Shown in pieces: positions 1 to 6,854 of a DNA stretch of 9,293 nucleotides. Positions within the stretch are counted from its first letter, which is position 1. Each line of letters begins with the position of its first letter. This DNA comes from Myxococcota bacterium (GTDB lineage: Bacteria > Myxococcota > Polyangia > GCA-2747355 > JAKLHH01): the NCBI GenBank assembly GCA_022710245.1, contig JAKLHH010000219.1, forward strand, positions 1 through 9,293, in the 5' to 3' direction. The notes beneath the pieces were generated by a model that saw only the letters and a list, made by a program, of their open reading frames with translations, was not told the origin of the DNA and made no database searches. The translations under genes were made by a program, and so were the position numbers.

Positions 1-1
1 G

Positions 2-688
2 AACCCCAACCCGAGCCCGAGCCCGACCGATCCGACGCAGGACACGCAGGCTCCGTCGGTGGTCATCACGTACCCGGCCGCGAACGCGCGGGTGCCGGCG
101 AGCTTCAGCGTGACCAGCCAGGTGACCGACAACGTCGGTGTGGCCCGGGTCGAGCTCCTCGTCGACGGCGTCGTCATCTCCAGCAACTCGGGCGCCAGCT
201 TCACCTTCCCGGTGGTGCTCAAGGCCGGCAAGCACAACCTGCACCTGCGCGCCTACGACGCGGCGAACAACCTCGGCGAGCAGGCGCTCGACCTCACCGT
301 CGACGGCGGCGTGACCCCGAGCCCCGCGCCCAACCCGACGCCCGACCCCACGGCCAAGGCTGCCTTCGGCGCCAGCTGTGGCCTGCAGAGCGACTGCCAG
401 AGCGGCCTCTGCGCCGACGACCTGACCCTCGGCATGAAGTACTGCACCCAGACCTGCAGCACCGCCTCGCCCTGCCCGAGCGGGGCTACCTGCTTCGGCA
501 CCTCCAACAAGGCGATGCAGGTCTGCGGGCTGCCCGAGAACGCCAAGCCGGGCACGCCGGGCGCGCCGTTCAACCCGGAGGACGGCCTGATCGGGACCTG
601 CTCGGTCAGCCCGGGCCCGCTCGCCGCCACCTGGCCGCTGGTCCTCCTCGGCCTCGTCGCCCTGCGCCTCCGCCGCCGCTCGGCCTAA
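2..688 (+). CDS. Secreted Ig-like / Cys-rich protein with MYXO-CTERM-like tail (5' partial)
   Basis: The reading frame is open from the window edge, so the N-terminus and any catalytic domain lie upstream; 228 residues are visible. In order: a Pro/Ser linker (residues 1-13); a bacterial Ig-like fold (about 14-102, with the DNVGVARVELLVDG strand pattern typical of these domains); a second Pro-rich linker (about 103-120); a Cys-rich module with eight cysteines, including CxSGLC and YCTQTC; and a C-terminal signal made of GTCS (Cys200), a hydrophobic stretch (about 206-221) and an Arg cluster (RLRRRSA). Cys plus transmembrane segment plus Arg tail is the layout of MYXO-CTERM, the signal known to be processed by myxosortases for surface anchoring. 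The Cys-rich module resembles the one in the gene at 7459-8382. The substrate and enzymatic role cannot be told from this fragment. The GTG at 59 is internal, not a start. Confidence 0.85.
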   Translation, partial: NPNPSPSPTDPTQDTQAPSVVITYPAANARVPASFSVTSQVTDNVGVARVELLVDGVVISSNSGASFTFPVVLKAGKHNLHLRAYDAANNLGEQALDLTVDGGVTPSPAPNPTPDPTAKAAFGASCGLQSDCQSGLCADDLTLGMKYCTQTCSTASPCPSGATCFGTSNKAMQVCGLPENAKPGTPGAPFNPEDGLIGTCSVSPGPLAATWPLVLLGLVALRLRRRSA

Positions 689-1032
689 GTGACCGAGCGC
701 GATTCCCGATCGGCGATGAGCAGGGAAGCTGAGCCGGGCCCCGCCAGAGAGCCTGCTCGTTCGCACTGAACTCGCCCACGGGTGAGCGAGGGCCCTCGAG
801 GGCAAGGCCAGCGGGTGGGTCTCCGAGGCGCGAGGCCAGGCGAGCGGCAGCTCCGAGTTTCCCCGAACGCTGCCGGCAGCTCGTCGGCGATCGCCGCCGC
901 AAGAGAGGAGACACGATCGAGCGCCCCTCGAGGTGCAGGTTATTTTCCGTCTTTCTCGACGGAGAACGTCGCCAGGGCGTCGCGCTCCGATCCGCGGTCA
1001 GCGCGCGCCTCACCTCTGCGACCCTCGGAGAG

Positions 1033-1053
1033 TGGCGACTGCACAAGTCGCCA
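1033..1053. promoter_or_regulatory. Hairpin / operator-like inverted repeat upstream of the PLD gene
   Basis: TGGCGACT and AGTCGCCA form a perfect 8-bp stem around a 5-nt loop (GCACA). It ends 60 nt before the PLD start codon and has no following T-run, so it is not a standard intrinsic terminator. It could be a repressor site or a structured 5' leader element. The stem is seen directly; the role is inference. Confidence 0.45.
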
Positions 1054-1101
1054 GCATCAATGTCGTGGCGCGTGGCATGTGGCTTGCTGCCGGGCCACGC
1101 C

Positions 1102-1106
1102 GGAGG
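1102..1106 (+). promoter_or_regulatory. Ribosome binding site deciding the PLD start
   Basis: GGAGG lies 7 nt before the ATG at 1114. This picks that ATG over the in-frame ATG at 1060 and places a clean lipoprotein signal at the N-terminus. Confidence 0.8.
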
Positions 1107-1113
1107 CATCACC

Positions 1114-2595
1114 ATGACCAACCCTGCTGGCGTGCTGCGCGCTGGCCTCGTCACCTCTCTGCTCCTGCTCGGCTGCGACGCCGAGCCGCTCGCGGACGAT
1201 CCTGGTGATGGCCGCGCCCCGGCGAGCAACAGCTCCTGTCCCGGCTCGACTCTCTTCAACCGCGTGCGCGACGTCGCGCTCGCGTTCGCTGACCGCGGGA
1301 CTCTCCCGTCGGGGAGCGCGACCTCCTGCCGCAACCAGGCTTCGCCCTCGCCGCGCATCGACGCGAAGTCCATCTTCGGCCGTGTAGCCGAGCTGGTCGT
1401 CGCCGCGGAGCACGAGGTCGCCCTGCAGAACTTCTCCTTCGACCCCGCCGCGGACCCGGCGCGGACCTTCCTCGCCGCCGTCGGCAAGCTCGAGCGGCGC
1501 CTGCGCGCCGCGCCACCGGCGCGGCCGGTGGTGGTGAGGCTGCTCCTCAACACCTCCGGGGGCCTCCTGAACGGCGCGCCGCCGCGCGAGGAGCTCCTCC
1601 GCGGGCTGACGGGCGAGCTGCAGGCGATGAAGCTCGACCCGCGGCTCGTCCGCTACGAGCTCTCGGCTCACTTCCACGTCACCACCGAGTCGATCCACAG
1701 CAAGGCGGTGATCGTCGACGGGCGCGTCGCGATGGTCACCGGCGCCAACATGAACCACTGGGACGACTTCGCCTGGGGCGAGCACGACGCCGGCTTCGAG
1801 CTCGAGGGCGAGGTGGCCCGCTCGCTCCTCGCCGAGTTCGACGACGCCTGGGCGCGGAGCCAGTCGTGGAACGTCACCTACTGCGGCCCGCTACCCTGGC
1901 CCCTCGAGCCGCTCCCCGAGGGCGAGTGCCTGCGCGACAACCCGGGCCCGCCGCAGCACGCGCTGCCGACGCTGCAGCCGCCCGCGGCGCAGACGCCGAT
2001 GCTGGTCGCCGGACGCCGCTGGAAGGCGGGCCTGCAGGTCGGCGACCACGCCAACCCGCAGGACCAGGCGTTCCTGACCGCGCTGCAGGGCGCCGCGAGG
2101 TCGATCCGGATCCGGACCCCGAACCTCAACGTCGCCGCGGTGAAGACCGCGCTCGTCCACGGGCTGATCGAGAAGAAGGCGCTCACCGTGCAGGTCATCC
2201 TGGCCAAGGGCTACGAGGACCTGGGGGAGCAGTTCGACGGCGGCACCAACGAGGAGACCGTCGCCGAGCTCTACCGGCGGCTGCGCTCGGCCGGCATCGA
2301 CCGGCCCTGCGATCGGCTGCAGGTGCGCTGGTGGTCGCGGCTCCTCGACGGGGTGACCCCCGTCGAGGGCAACCTCGACCGCGACGCCGGCGTCAACCGG
2401 CCGAGCCACGTCAAGTACTCGTCCTACGATGGCCAGCTCGCGATCGTCGGCTCCGCCAACCTCGACAACCAGTCCTGGAGCCGCTCGCGGGAGGTCAACG
2501 TGGTGGTGGACAGCCCCGCCACGGTCACCGCCTGGGACGCGCGGCTCTTCGGCTCCGAGTGGGACGGCGCGGTGCCTGTCGACGAGTGCCGCTGA
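1114..2595 (+). CDS. Phospholipase D-superfamily lipoprotein (cardiolipin synthase-like fold)
   Basis: The protein has 493 residues. The start is set by GGAGG at 1102. A short signal peptide (VTSLLLLGC) gives a lipobox with Cys21, so a lipidated, membrane-anchored product is predicted. Asp22 follows the Cys; in enterobacteria Asp at +2 retains lipoproteins in the inner membrane, but this rule may not hold here. Two complete HxKx4D catalytic motifs are present: H195-K197-D202 followed by GAN, and H432-K434-D439 followed by GSANLDNQSW. This is the duplicated PLD arrangement in which the two histidines form one active site through a phospho-histidine intermediate. Length and motif spacing resemble cardiolipin synthases, but those have N-terminal membrane helices rather than a lipobox, so a periplasmic or surface phosphodiesterase (phospholipid or nucleic acid) is equally possible. 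It appears to be a single-gene unit, with tandem repeats following its stop. Confidence 0.9.
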   Translation: MTNPAGVLRAGLVTSLLLLGCDAEPLADDPGDGRAPASNSSCPGSTLFNRVRDVALAFADRGTLPSGSATSCRNQASPSPRIDAKSIFGRVAELVVAAEHEVALQNFSFDPAADPARTFLAAVGKLERRLRAAPPARPVVVRLLLNTSGGLLNGAPPREELLRGLTGELQAMKLDPRLVRYELSAHFHVTTESIHSKAVIVDGRVAMVTGANMNHWDDFAWGEHDAGFELEGEVARSLLAEFDDAWARSQSWNVTYCGPLPWPLEPLPEGECLRDNPGPPQHALPTLQPPAAQTPMLVAGRRWKAGLQVGDHANPQDQAFLTALQGAARSIRIRTPNLNVAAVKTALVHGLIEKKALTVQVILAKGYEDLGEQFDGGTNEETVAELYRRLRSAGIDRPCDRLQVRWWSRLLDGVTPVEGNLDRDAGVNRPSHVKYSSYDGQLAIVGSANLDNQSWSRSREVNVVVDSPATVTAWDARLFGSEWDGAVPVDECR

Positions 2596-2611
2596 GGCGT
2601 CTGGCTCGCAA

Positions 2612-2698
2612 GGTGAAGGCTGGCGGCCCTCCGTGCTGGCTGAAGGCTGGCGGCCCTCCGCGCCGGCAGGTGAAAGTTGGCGGCCCTCCGCGCTGGCT
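2612..2698. repeat. Three degenerate ~27-30 bp tandem repeats (GGCGGCCCTCCG core)
   Basis: The unit is approximately GGTGAAGGCTGGCGGCCCTCCG followed by YGCTGGCT. The 13-nt core TGGCGGCCCTCCG occurs at 2621-2633, 2648-2660 and 2678-2690, giving spacings of 27 and 30 nt. The copies fill almost the whole gap between the PLD stop and the PEGA start. The third copy supplies the candidate -35 element of the PEGA gene. No relation to the hairpin family at 3712 or the cluster at 6834 is apparent. Confidence 0.8.
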
Positions 2699-2705
2699 GT
2701 AGACT
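2677..2705 (+). promoter_or_regulatory. Candidate promoter of the PEGA gene, possibly leaderless
   Basis: TTGGCG (2677-2682) and TAGACT (2700-2705) are separated by 17 nt, the ideal sigma-70 spacing. The -10-like hexamer ends 6 nt before the ATG at 2712 and there is no Shine-Dalgarno sequence, which fits leaderless transcription. Both hexamers are only partial matches to consensus. The -35 lies inside repeat copy 3. Confidence 0.45.
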
Positions 2706-2711
2706 CCGCGC

Positions 2712-3713
2712 ATGCACAGCGCTGCCCGCCGTCCCCTGACCCTCGCCGCCGCCGTGCTGGTGCTCTGCTTCGCGAGCCCCGCGCGGGCGGAGACGCCCGT
2801 CGCCGTGGTCGAGCTCGGCCTGCACGGTGAGATCTCCGACACGCTCCGCCGGGTGCTCCCGGAGCGGCTGCGCCGCGGGCTCACCGCGGCCGGCCTGCGG
2901 GTGCTGCCCGACGAGGCCGTGCGCAGAGCGCTGGGCGCCCGCACGACCTGCGCCGACGCCGCCTGCTGGCGTCAGCTGTCGGCGGCCCTCGGCTGCCGCT
3001 TCCTCGTCGGGGGCCGAGTGAGCGGGCTCGATCGCTCTTACGAGCTCGACCTCTGGCTCTTCGACGCGGCGGCCGGCCGCCTGGCCGCCGAGGCCCACGA
3101 CCGCTGCGAGATCTGCGGCCTCGAGGGGGTCGCCTCGAAGCTGGACCTCTCCGCCTCGTCGTTGCGCGCGAAGCTGGTCGCCGTCGCCCGCGCGCCCGCC
3201 CGCCTGGCCGTCGTGAGCGACCCGCCGGGGGCGATGCTCACGCTGGACGGCAACCGGCTGGGCCCCACGCCGCGCGAGCTGGAGCTCAGCGCGGGTGAGC
3301 ACGAGCTCCGCGCCCAGGCGCGCGGCCACCTGACCAGCGTCCGCAAGGTGCGCGCCGTCGCCGGGCTGCAGGAGCGCCTCGAGCTGCGCCTGCTCCGCAA
3401 GCCGGGCATGGGCGCCCGCCAGCTCGCGGGCTGGAGCGTGCTCGGCGCCGGCGTCGCCAGCCTGGCCGTGGCGGGCATCTTCTTCGGGCTCGACGGGCGC
3501 GGCGTCGACTGCGAGGGGCTGCCGGCCGGCTCCGAGTGCCCGCGCGTGCGCGACAGCAAGGGCGCCGCGTGGGCCTTCACCGCCGTGGGCGCCGCCTCGG
3601 TGATCACGGCGAGCGTGCTGATCGCCACCGGGCGACGGCAGGACGCCGCCCGCGAGCGGCGCGTCACCGCGCTCCCCACCGGCACCGGCCTCGTCGTCCG
3701 CGCTCGCTACTAA
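2712..3713 (+). CDS. PEGA-domain envelope protein
   Basis: The protein has 333 residues. A Sec signal peptide with an ARA cleavage site ends at about residue 26. Residues 27-160 form an alpha/beta region that recalls TolB/CsgG-type N-terminal domains (CRFLVGGRVSGLDRSYELDL), a resemblance rather than an assignment. Residues 163-227 are a PEGA domain, recognised by PPGAMLTLDGNRLGPTP and the following GEHELRAQARGH strand. Two hydrophobic segments (about 241-260 and 286-306) flank a loop with Cys267 and Cys276, so the C-terminus is probably membrane-embedded. Such proteins are common in myxobacteria, often near signalling or surface genes, and PEGA is thought to bind surface polymers or peptides; no enzymatic motif is seen. 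The terminal TGTGLVVRARY looks like a natural family C-terminus, so the TAA overlapping hairpin A probably does not truncate it. Confidence 0.85.
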   Translation: MHSAARRPLTLAAAVLVLCFASPARAETPVAVVELGLHGEISDTLRRVLPERLRRGLTAAGLRVLPDEAVRRALGARTTCADAACWRQLSAALGCRFLVGGRVSGLDRSYELDLWLFDAAAGRLAAEAHDRCEICGLEGVASKLDLSASSLRAKLVAVARAPARLAVVSDPPGAMLTLDGNRLGPTPRELELSAGEHELRAQARGHLTSVRKVRAVAGLQERLELRLLRKPGMGARQLAGWSVLGAGVASLAVAGIFFGLDGRGVDCEGLPAGSECPRVRDSKGAAWAFTAVGAASVITASVLIATGRRQDAARERRVTALPTGTGLVVRARY

Positions 3714-3760
3714 TTTGCCCTTTATCGCGGAGCCTCCGCAGGAGGCGAGCAGGGCAAATT
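3712..3760 (+). repeat. Nested-hairpin repeat, copy A
   Basis: This 49-nt element has a 10-bp outer stem AATTTGCCCT / AGGGCAAATT, an unpaired left arm TTATCGCGGA, a 6-bp inner stem GCCTCC / GGAGGC with loop GCA, and a right arm GAGC. It begins on the second base of the PEGA stop codon TAA and shares its last four bases (AATT) with copy B. It has the same length and design as copy C at 8774. It may stop or insulate transcripts of the convergent PEGA and MaoC genes, although there is no T-tract. Confidence 0.85.
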
Positions 3761-3808
3761 GCGGCGGTCTCATCCCGGAGCGGCCGAAGGCCGCGAGGAC
3801 CCGCAATT
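3757..3808 (+). repeat. Nested-hairpin repeat, copy B (overlaps copy A)
   Basis: This 52-nt element has an outer stem AATTGCGG / CCGCAATT and an inner stem GCGGCC / GGCCGC around loop GAA. The core ATCCCGGAGC and the right arm beginning GAG match copies A and C, while both stems are different sequences that still pair. Next to the outer stem, GTC (3767-3769) can also pair with GAC (3798-3800) across a 2-nt bulge. It is in tandem with A, like paired palindromic units in other bacteria. It lies downstream of the MaoC stop at 3831. Confidence 0.8.
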
Positions 3809-3830
3809 CCCCCGGAGGGAAGCTTGGAGG

Positions 3831-4691
3831 TCAGGCCATGACCTCGCCGATCCCCGCCGTGATCACCTCGGCGCCCTCCTGGTTGACGGCGCGGAAGGCG
3901 AGCCGCCGGAGCGCGCCGTCCTCGAGGATGCGCGCCTGCACGGTGAGCTGGTCGCCCGGGTAGACGGGCTTCGCGAAGCGCACCTTCAGGCTGCGCAGCC
4001 GCGCGGGGTCCCCGCCGGCCGCGCCGCTGACCAGCGCGCGCTGGCAGAAGGCCATGGTGCAGAGCCCCTGCAGGATGGCCCCGCGCAGCCCCGCCGCCCG
4101 CGCGACCTCGTCCTTCAGGTGGATGGGGTTGTCGTCGAGGGAGGCCGCCGCGTAGCGCCGCGGCTGGTCGGCGGTCACCACCACGTGGTCCTCGAGGGTC
4201 CAGACCGGCGCCTCGACGGGCGCCGCCTTGCGCCGCCCCTCCCCTGGCTTCTTCTCGGGCGGCGTGCGCGGCCGGATGAAGAGCGTCGAGACGGCGTCGC
4301 AGACGGGCTGCCCCTCGCGGCTGAGGTCGATCGCGAGGTGCAGGACCTGCCCCGTCTCCTTGTCGAGGATCTCGGCGATCCGCGAGCGCGCGACGATGCG
4401 GTCGCCAGGCCGGATCAGCTGGTGGAAGCGCAGCTCCTGCTCGCCGTGGAGGAGCATCAGGAGATCGCAGTTGAGCTCGGGGTCGAGCAGCGGCGCGAAG
4501 AGCACCTCCTTGGTCAGCCGCACCGCGACCATCGGCGGGGCCACCTGCCCCGCGCCGGCCAGGTAGCGTGGGTTCTCGTCGCTCGTCGCGCGCGCGTAGG
4601 CCTCGATGCTGGCCGGGTCGACGACGACCGGCGCCGCCTCGTATCGCTTCCCCAGCAGCCCCCGGTTGAGCCCCTTGTCGTAGTCGGCCAT
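3831..4691 (-). CDS. Double-hotdog MaoC-like dehydratase / (R)-enoyl-CoA hydratase-like protein
   Basis: The protein has 286 residues, the usual size for two fused hotdog domains. The start is supported by AAGGAG (minus strand, plus coordinates 4702-4707), 10 nt upstream. The N-terminal hotdog (about 5-140) carries a degenerate site (TSDENPRY, 36-43) and the HGEQELRFHQLIRPGD strand region. After a charged linker (about 142-160), the C-terminal hotdog (about 163-286) contains the hydratase-2 motif D186-D-N-P-I-H191 followed by KDEVA and GAILQGL, which supplies the catalytic Asp and His. Family members hydrate trans-2-enoyl-CoA or dehydrate 3-hydroxyacyl thioesters in fatty acid or polyketide-type metabolism; the chain length here is unknown. 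No signal peptide, so cytoplasmic. It is transcribed divergently from the peptidase gene and converges on the PEGA gene with the hairpin pair between them. Confidence 0.88.
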   Translation of the reverse strand: MADYDKGLNRGLLGKRYEAAPVVVDPASIEAYARATSDENPRYLAGAGQVAPPMVAVRLTKEVLFAPLLDPELNCDLLMLLHGEQELRFHQLIRPGDRIVARSRIAEILDKETGQVLHLAIDLSREGQPVCDAVSTLFIRPRTPPEKKPGEGRRKAAPVEAPVWTLEDHVVVTADQPRRYAAASLDDNPIHLKDEVARAAGLRGAILQGLCTMAFCQRALVSGAAGGDPARLRSLKVRFAKPVYPGDQLTVQARILEDGALRRLAFRAVNQEGAEVITAGIGEVMA

Positions 4692-4738
4692 CGGATCCTC
4701 GCTCCTTCCCGATCGGGTTGGTCGGCCCCGCCGGTGCC

Positions 4739-4756
4739 GCCCGTCCCGCCCGTCCC
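4739..4756. repeat. Two direct 9-bp repeats (GCCCGTCCC)
   Basis: There are two perfect adjacent copies, followed by a partial third (GCCCC), in the divergent promoter region. This may be a simple slippage repeat. Confidence 0.6.
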
Positions 4757-4759
4757 GCC

Positions 4760-4786
4760 CCTGCTAGATTGCAATCCGCGAGCAGG
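4760..4786. promoter_or_regulatory. Dyad-rich candidate promoter/operator before the peptidase gene
   Basis: The palindrome GATTGCAATC (4767-4776) overlaps a -10-like TAGATT (4765-4770) and is framed by the inverted repeat CCTGCT (4760-4765) / AGCAGG (4781-4786). No good -35 lies 17 nt upstream. TTGCAA occurs at 4769 and again at 4789, exactly 20 nt (about two helical turns) apart, as expected for a protein reading one DNA face. The ten bases CTAGATTGCA recur at 7183-7192 in the distant repeat cluster. Confidence 0.4.
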
Positions 4787-4792
4787 TGTTGC

Positions 4793-4810
4793 AACGTCTA
4801 GACGTTTTTT
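4793..4810 (+). promoter_or_regulatory. 14-bp palindrome followed by a T-run in the peptidase leader
   Basis: AACGTCTAGACGTT (4793-4806) is a perfect palindrome whose last two bases belong to a run of six T (4805-4810). It can act as an operator, or as a small hairpin (5-bp stem, CTAG loop) plus T-tract resembling a weak attenuator. It ends 28 nt before the peptidase ATG. AT-rich sequence like this is rare in the window. Confidence 0.45.
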
Positions 4811-4838
4811 CAGACGACTCACCCGAGAGGTACTCGCG

Positions 4839-6824
4839 ATGACCCGCAGGGCAACCCTCATCATGGCGGCCACGCTGCTCGCTGCGTCCGTGGCCGAGGC
4901 CAAACCCCGCTCAAGGCGACCAGCAACGATGCCCACTACGATGCCAGCTGCACCCACCGCTGGTCAGCGGAAAGGAAGCGCCCAGATGTCCGGCCAGGAG
5001 ACCCCCGAACGCAAGGACGTCCCCGAGAAGCACAAGTGGAAGACCACGCACCTCTTCCCGAGCGACGCCGCCTGGGTGAAGGAGCGCAAGGCGCTGCCGG
5101 CGGCGATGAAGGAGATCACCGCCTGCAAGGGCAAGCTCCGCGAGGGCAAGGGCACGGTGAAGAGCTGCCTCGACCGGCTCTTCGCCACGCAGAAGCGGCT
5201 CGCGCGCCTCGCCAACTACGCGCACCGGCGCTACGACGAGGACACCCGCGTCGGCAAGTACCAGGAGATGAAGGAGGTCGTCGACAAGGTCGCGACGGCC
5301 TTCGCCGAGGCCTCGGCGTTCGTGCAGCCCGAGCTGCTCGCGCTGCCGGCGGCGAAGCTGCAGGAGATGATCAAGGACAAGAGCTTCGCCGACTACGATC
5401 AGTTCCTGCGCGACATCCTGCGCCTGAAGCCGCACATCCTCTCGCCGTCGGAGGAGGGGCTGCTCGCCGCCACCTCGCTGATGCGCGACACGGGCCACAA
5501 CGTCTACTCGGCGCTCTCCGCGGCCGATCTCAAGTTCCCCACCATCAAGGACGAGAAGGGCAAGCCCGTCCAGCTGACCCAGTCGCTCTTCACCAAGTAC
5601 CGCGCCTCGGCCGACCGCAAGGTGCGCAGGGCGGCCTTCGACGCGCTCTTCAAGACCTTCGAGGCCTACAAGAACACCTTCGCCTCGCTGCTCAGCGCGC
5701 AGGTGAACGCGAACATCGTCTACGCCAGCGCCCGCAAGTACCGCACCTCGCTCGAGGCCGCGCTCGACGCGGGCAACATCCCGACCTCCGTCTACCACAA
5801 CATGATCAAGGCGGTGAACAAGCACCTCCCCTCGCTCCACCGCTACCTGAAGCTGCGCCAGAAGCTCCTCGGTCTCGACGAGCTGCGCTACTTCGACATG
5901 TACCCGCCGATGATCAAGAAGGTCGACCTCAAGTACCCCTACGAGCAGGCGCCGGCGATCCTCGTCGAGGCGATGAAGCCGCTCGGCAAGGACTACGTGG
6001 CGGCGCTCGCCAAGGGCCTGGAGCCGGCGAGCGGCTGGGTCGACCCCTTCCCCAACCTGGGCAAGCGGAGCGGCGCCTACATGGACGGGAGCGCCTACGA
6101 CGTCCACCCCTTCGTGCTCGGCAACTACATGGGCGACTACAACTCGCTCGGGATGCTCGCCCACGAGTACGGGCACGCGCTGCACTCCTACTCGACGAAC
6201 AAGAAGCAGCCCTACGCCAAGTGTGACTACTCGATCTTCGTCGCCGAGGTCGCCTCGACCACCAACGAGGCGCTGCTGATGAAGCACATGCTGCGCACGG
6301 TGCAGGACCCGAAGCCGCGCCTCTACCTCCTCGGCGAGCAGCTGGAGAACTTCCGCCAGACGCTCTTCCGCCAGGCGATGTTCGCCGAGTTCGAGCTCGG
6401 CCTCTACCAGCGCGCGGAGAAGAAGGAGGCGCTCAGCGCCGACCAGATCACGAAGCTCTACCTCGAGGTGGTGCGCAAGTACTACGGCGAGGCGCAGGGC
6501 GTGGTGAAGGTCAACGACGTCTACGGGATGGAGTGGGCCTACATCCCGCACTTCTACTACAACTACTACGTCTTCCAGTACGTCACCGGGATCACCGCGG
6601 CGACCGCGCTCGGTGAGATGATCTCGGGCAAGGACGGCGAGAAGGCCGCGGCGCGGTACGTGCAGCACCTGCTGCAGGCAGGGAGCTCGGACTACCCGAT
6701 CACGCTCCTCAAGAACGCCGGCGTCGACCTCACCACGACCAGACCCTACGACACGGCGATGAAGGTCTTCAACGCCGCCCTCGACGAGGCCGAGCAGCTG
6801 GTGGCCAAGATCGGGAAGAAGTAG
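4839..6824 (+). CDS. Exported oligoendopeptidase F-like zinc peptidase (family M3)
   Basis: The protein has 661 residues. The start has GAGAGG at 4825-4830, 8 nt upstream. An N-terminal Sec signal (MTRRATLIMAATLLAASVAEA) is followed by a Pro/Thr/Ala-rich linker to about residue 49, then the PepF body starting with KHKWKTTHLFPSD. The zinc site is H442-E-Y-G-H446-A-L-H449, with the third ligand E470 in FVAEVASTTNE. The substrate-side motif PHFYYNYYVFQY lies near residues 570-581. These are the full set of M3B residues, so an active metallopeptidase that cleaves short peptides is expected. Typical PepF is cytoplasmic and about 600 residues; the extra leader accounts for the greater length and points to the periplasm or outside. 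A second in-frame ATG at 4986 (Met50) has its own good ribosome site and would give a leaderless form. The frame stays open far upstream, but that part is antisense to the MaoC gene. Confidence 0.93.
   Translation: MTRRATLIMAATLLAASVAEAKPRSRRPATMPTTMPAAPTAGQRKGSAQMSGQETPERKDVPEKHKWKTTHLFPSDAAWVKERKALPAAMKEITACKGKLREGKGTVKSCLDRLFATQKRLARLANYAHRRYDEDTRVGKYQEMKEVVDKVATAFAEASAFVQPELLALPAAKLQEMIKDKSFADYDQFLRDILRLKPHILSPSEEGLLAATSLMRDTGHNVYSALSAADLKFPTIKDEKGKPVQLTQSLFTKYRASADRKVRRAAFDALFKTFEAYKNTFASLLSAQVNANIVYASARKYRTSLEAALDAGNIPTSVYHNMIKAVNKHLPSLHRYLKLRQKLLGLDELRYFDMYPPMIKKVDLKYPYEQAPAILVEAMKPLGKDYVAALAKGLEPASGWVDPFPNLGKRSGAYMDGSAYDVHPFVLGNYMGDYNSLGMLAHEYGHALHSYSTNKKQPYAKCDYSIFVAEVASTTNEALLMKHMLRTVQDPKPRLYLLGEQLENFRQTLFRQAMFAEFELGLYQRAEKKEALSADQITKLYLEVVRKYYGEAQGVVKVNDVYGMEWAYIPHFYYNYYVFQYVTGITAATALGEMISGKDGEKAAARYVQHLLQAGSSDYPITLLKNAGVDLTTTRPYDTAMKVFNAALDEAEQLVAKIGKK
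4971..4978 (+). promoter_or_regulatory. Internal ribosome site for an alternative peptidase start at 4986
   Basis: AAAGGAAG lies 7 nt before the in-frame ATG at 4986 (Met50), exactly where the signal peptide and linker end and the conserved PepF domain begins. It is as good as the site before the ATG at 4839. It may allow a second, cytoplasmic product, or may mark the ancestral start. Confidence 0.45.
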
Positions 6825-6854
6825 CGCCGCGCACGAGACCTGCCCCTCGAGGCA

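Larger units (their letters stand above)
689..1113. other. Intergenic region without a supported gene
   Basis: There are 425 nt between the MYXO-CTERM gene and the PLD lipoprotein gene. Short open frames exist on both strands but have no ribosome site and Arg/Gly/Ala-rich translations, as expected of GC-rich non-coding DNA. Visible elements are perfect palindromes at 792-803 (GCCCTCGAGGGC), 869-880 (GCTGCCGGCAGC) and 885-896 (CGGCGATCGCCG), an AT-richer patch at 940-957 (TTATTTTCC) that may hold a -10-like element, and the hairpin at 1033-1053. No convincing terminator follows the upstream gene. Confidence 0.6.

Noticed and set aside
887..894. GCGATCGC, the cyanobacterial HIP1 octamer
   Set aside because: A single occurrence in GC-rich DNA; nothing else suggests cyanobacteria.
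606..1553. Long minus-strand open frame opposite the PLD gene
   Set aside because: Arg/Ser/Ala-rich translation with no domain and no ribosome site; it is a shadow of GC-rich coding DNA.
2424..3806. 460-residue minus-strand open frame opposite the PEGA gene
   Set aside because: It covers the tandem repeats and two other genes in antisense. Its only notable part is the translation of hairpins A and B, reported separately.
3712..3808. Classical intrinsic terminator
   Set aside because: The stems are strong but have no T-tract on either side. Terminator activity is kept only as a possibility.
3759..4838. N-terminal extension of the peptidase frame
   Set aside because: It runs through the antisense of the MaoC gene and the promoter region; the ATG at 4839 with a ribosome site and signal peptide is better.
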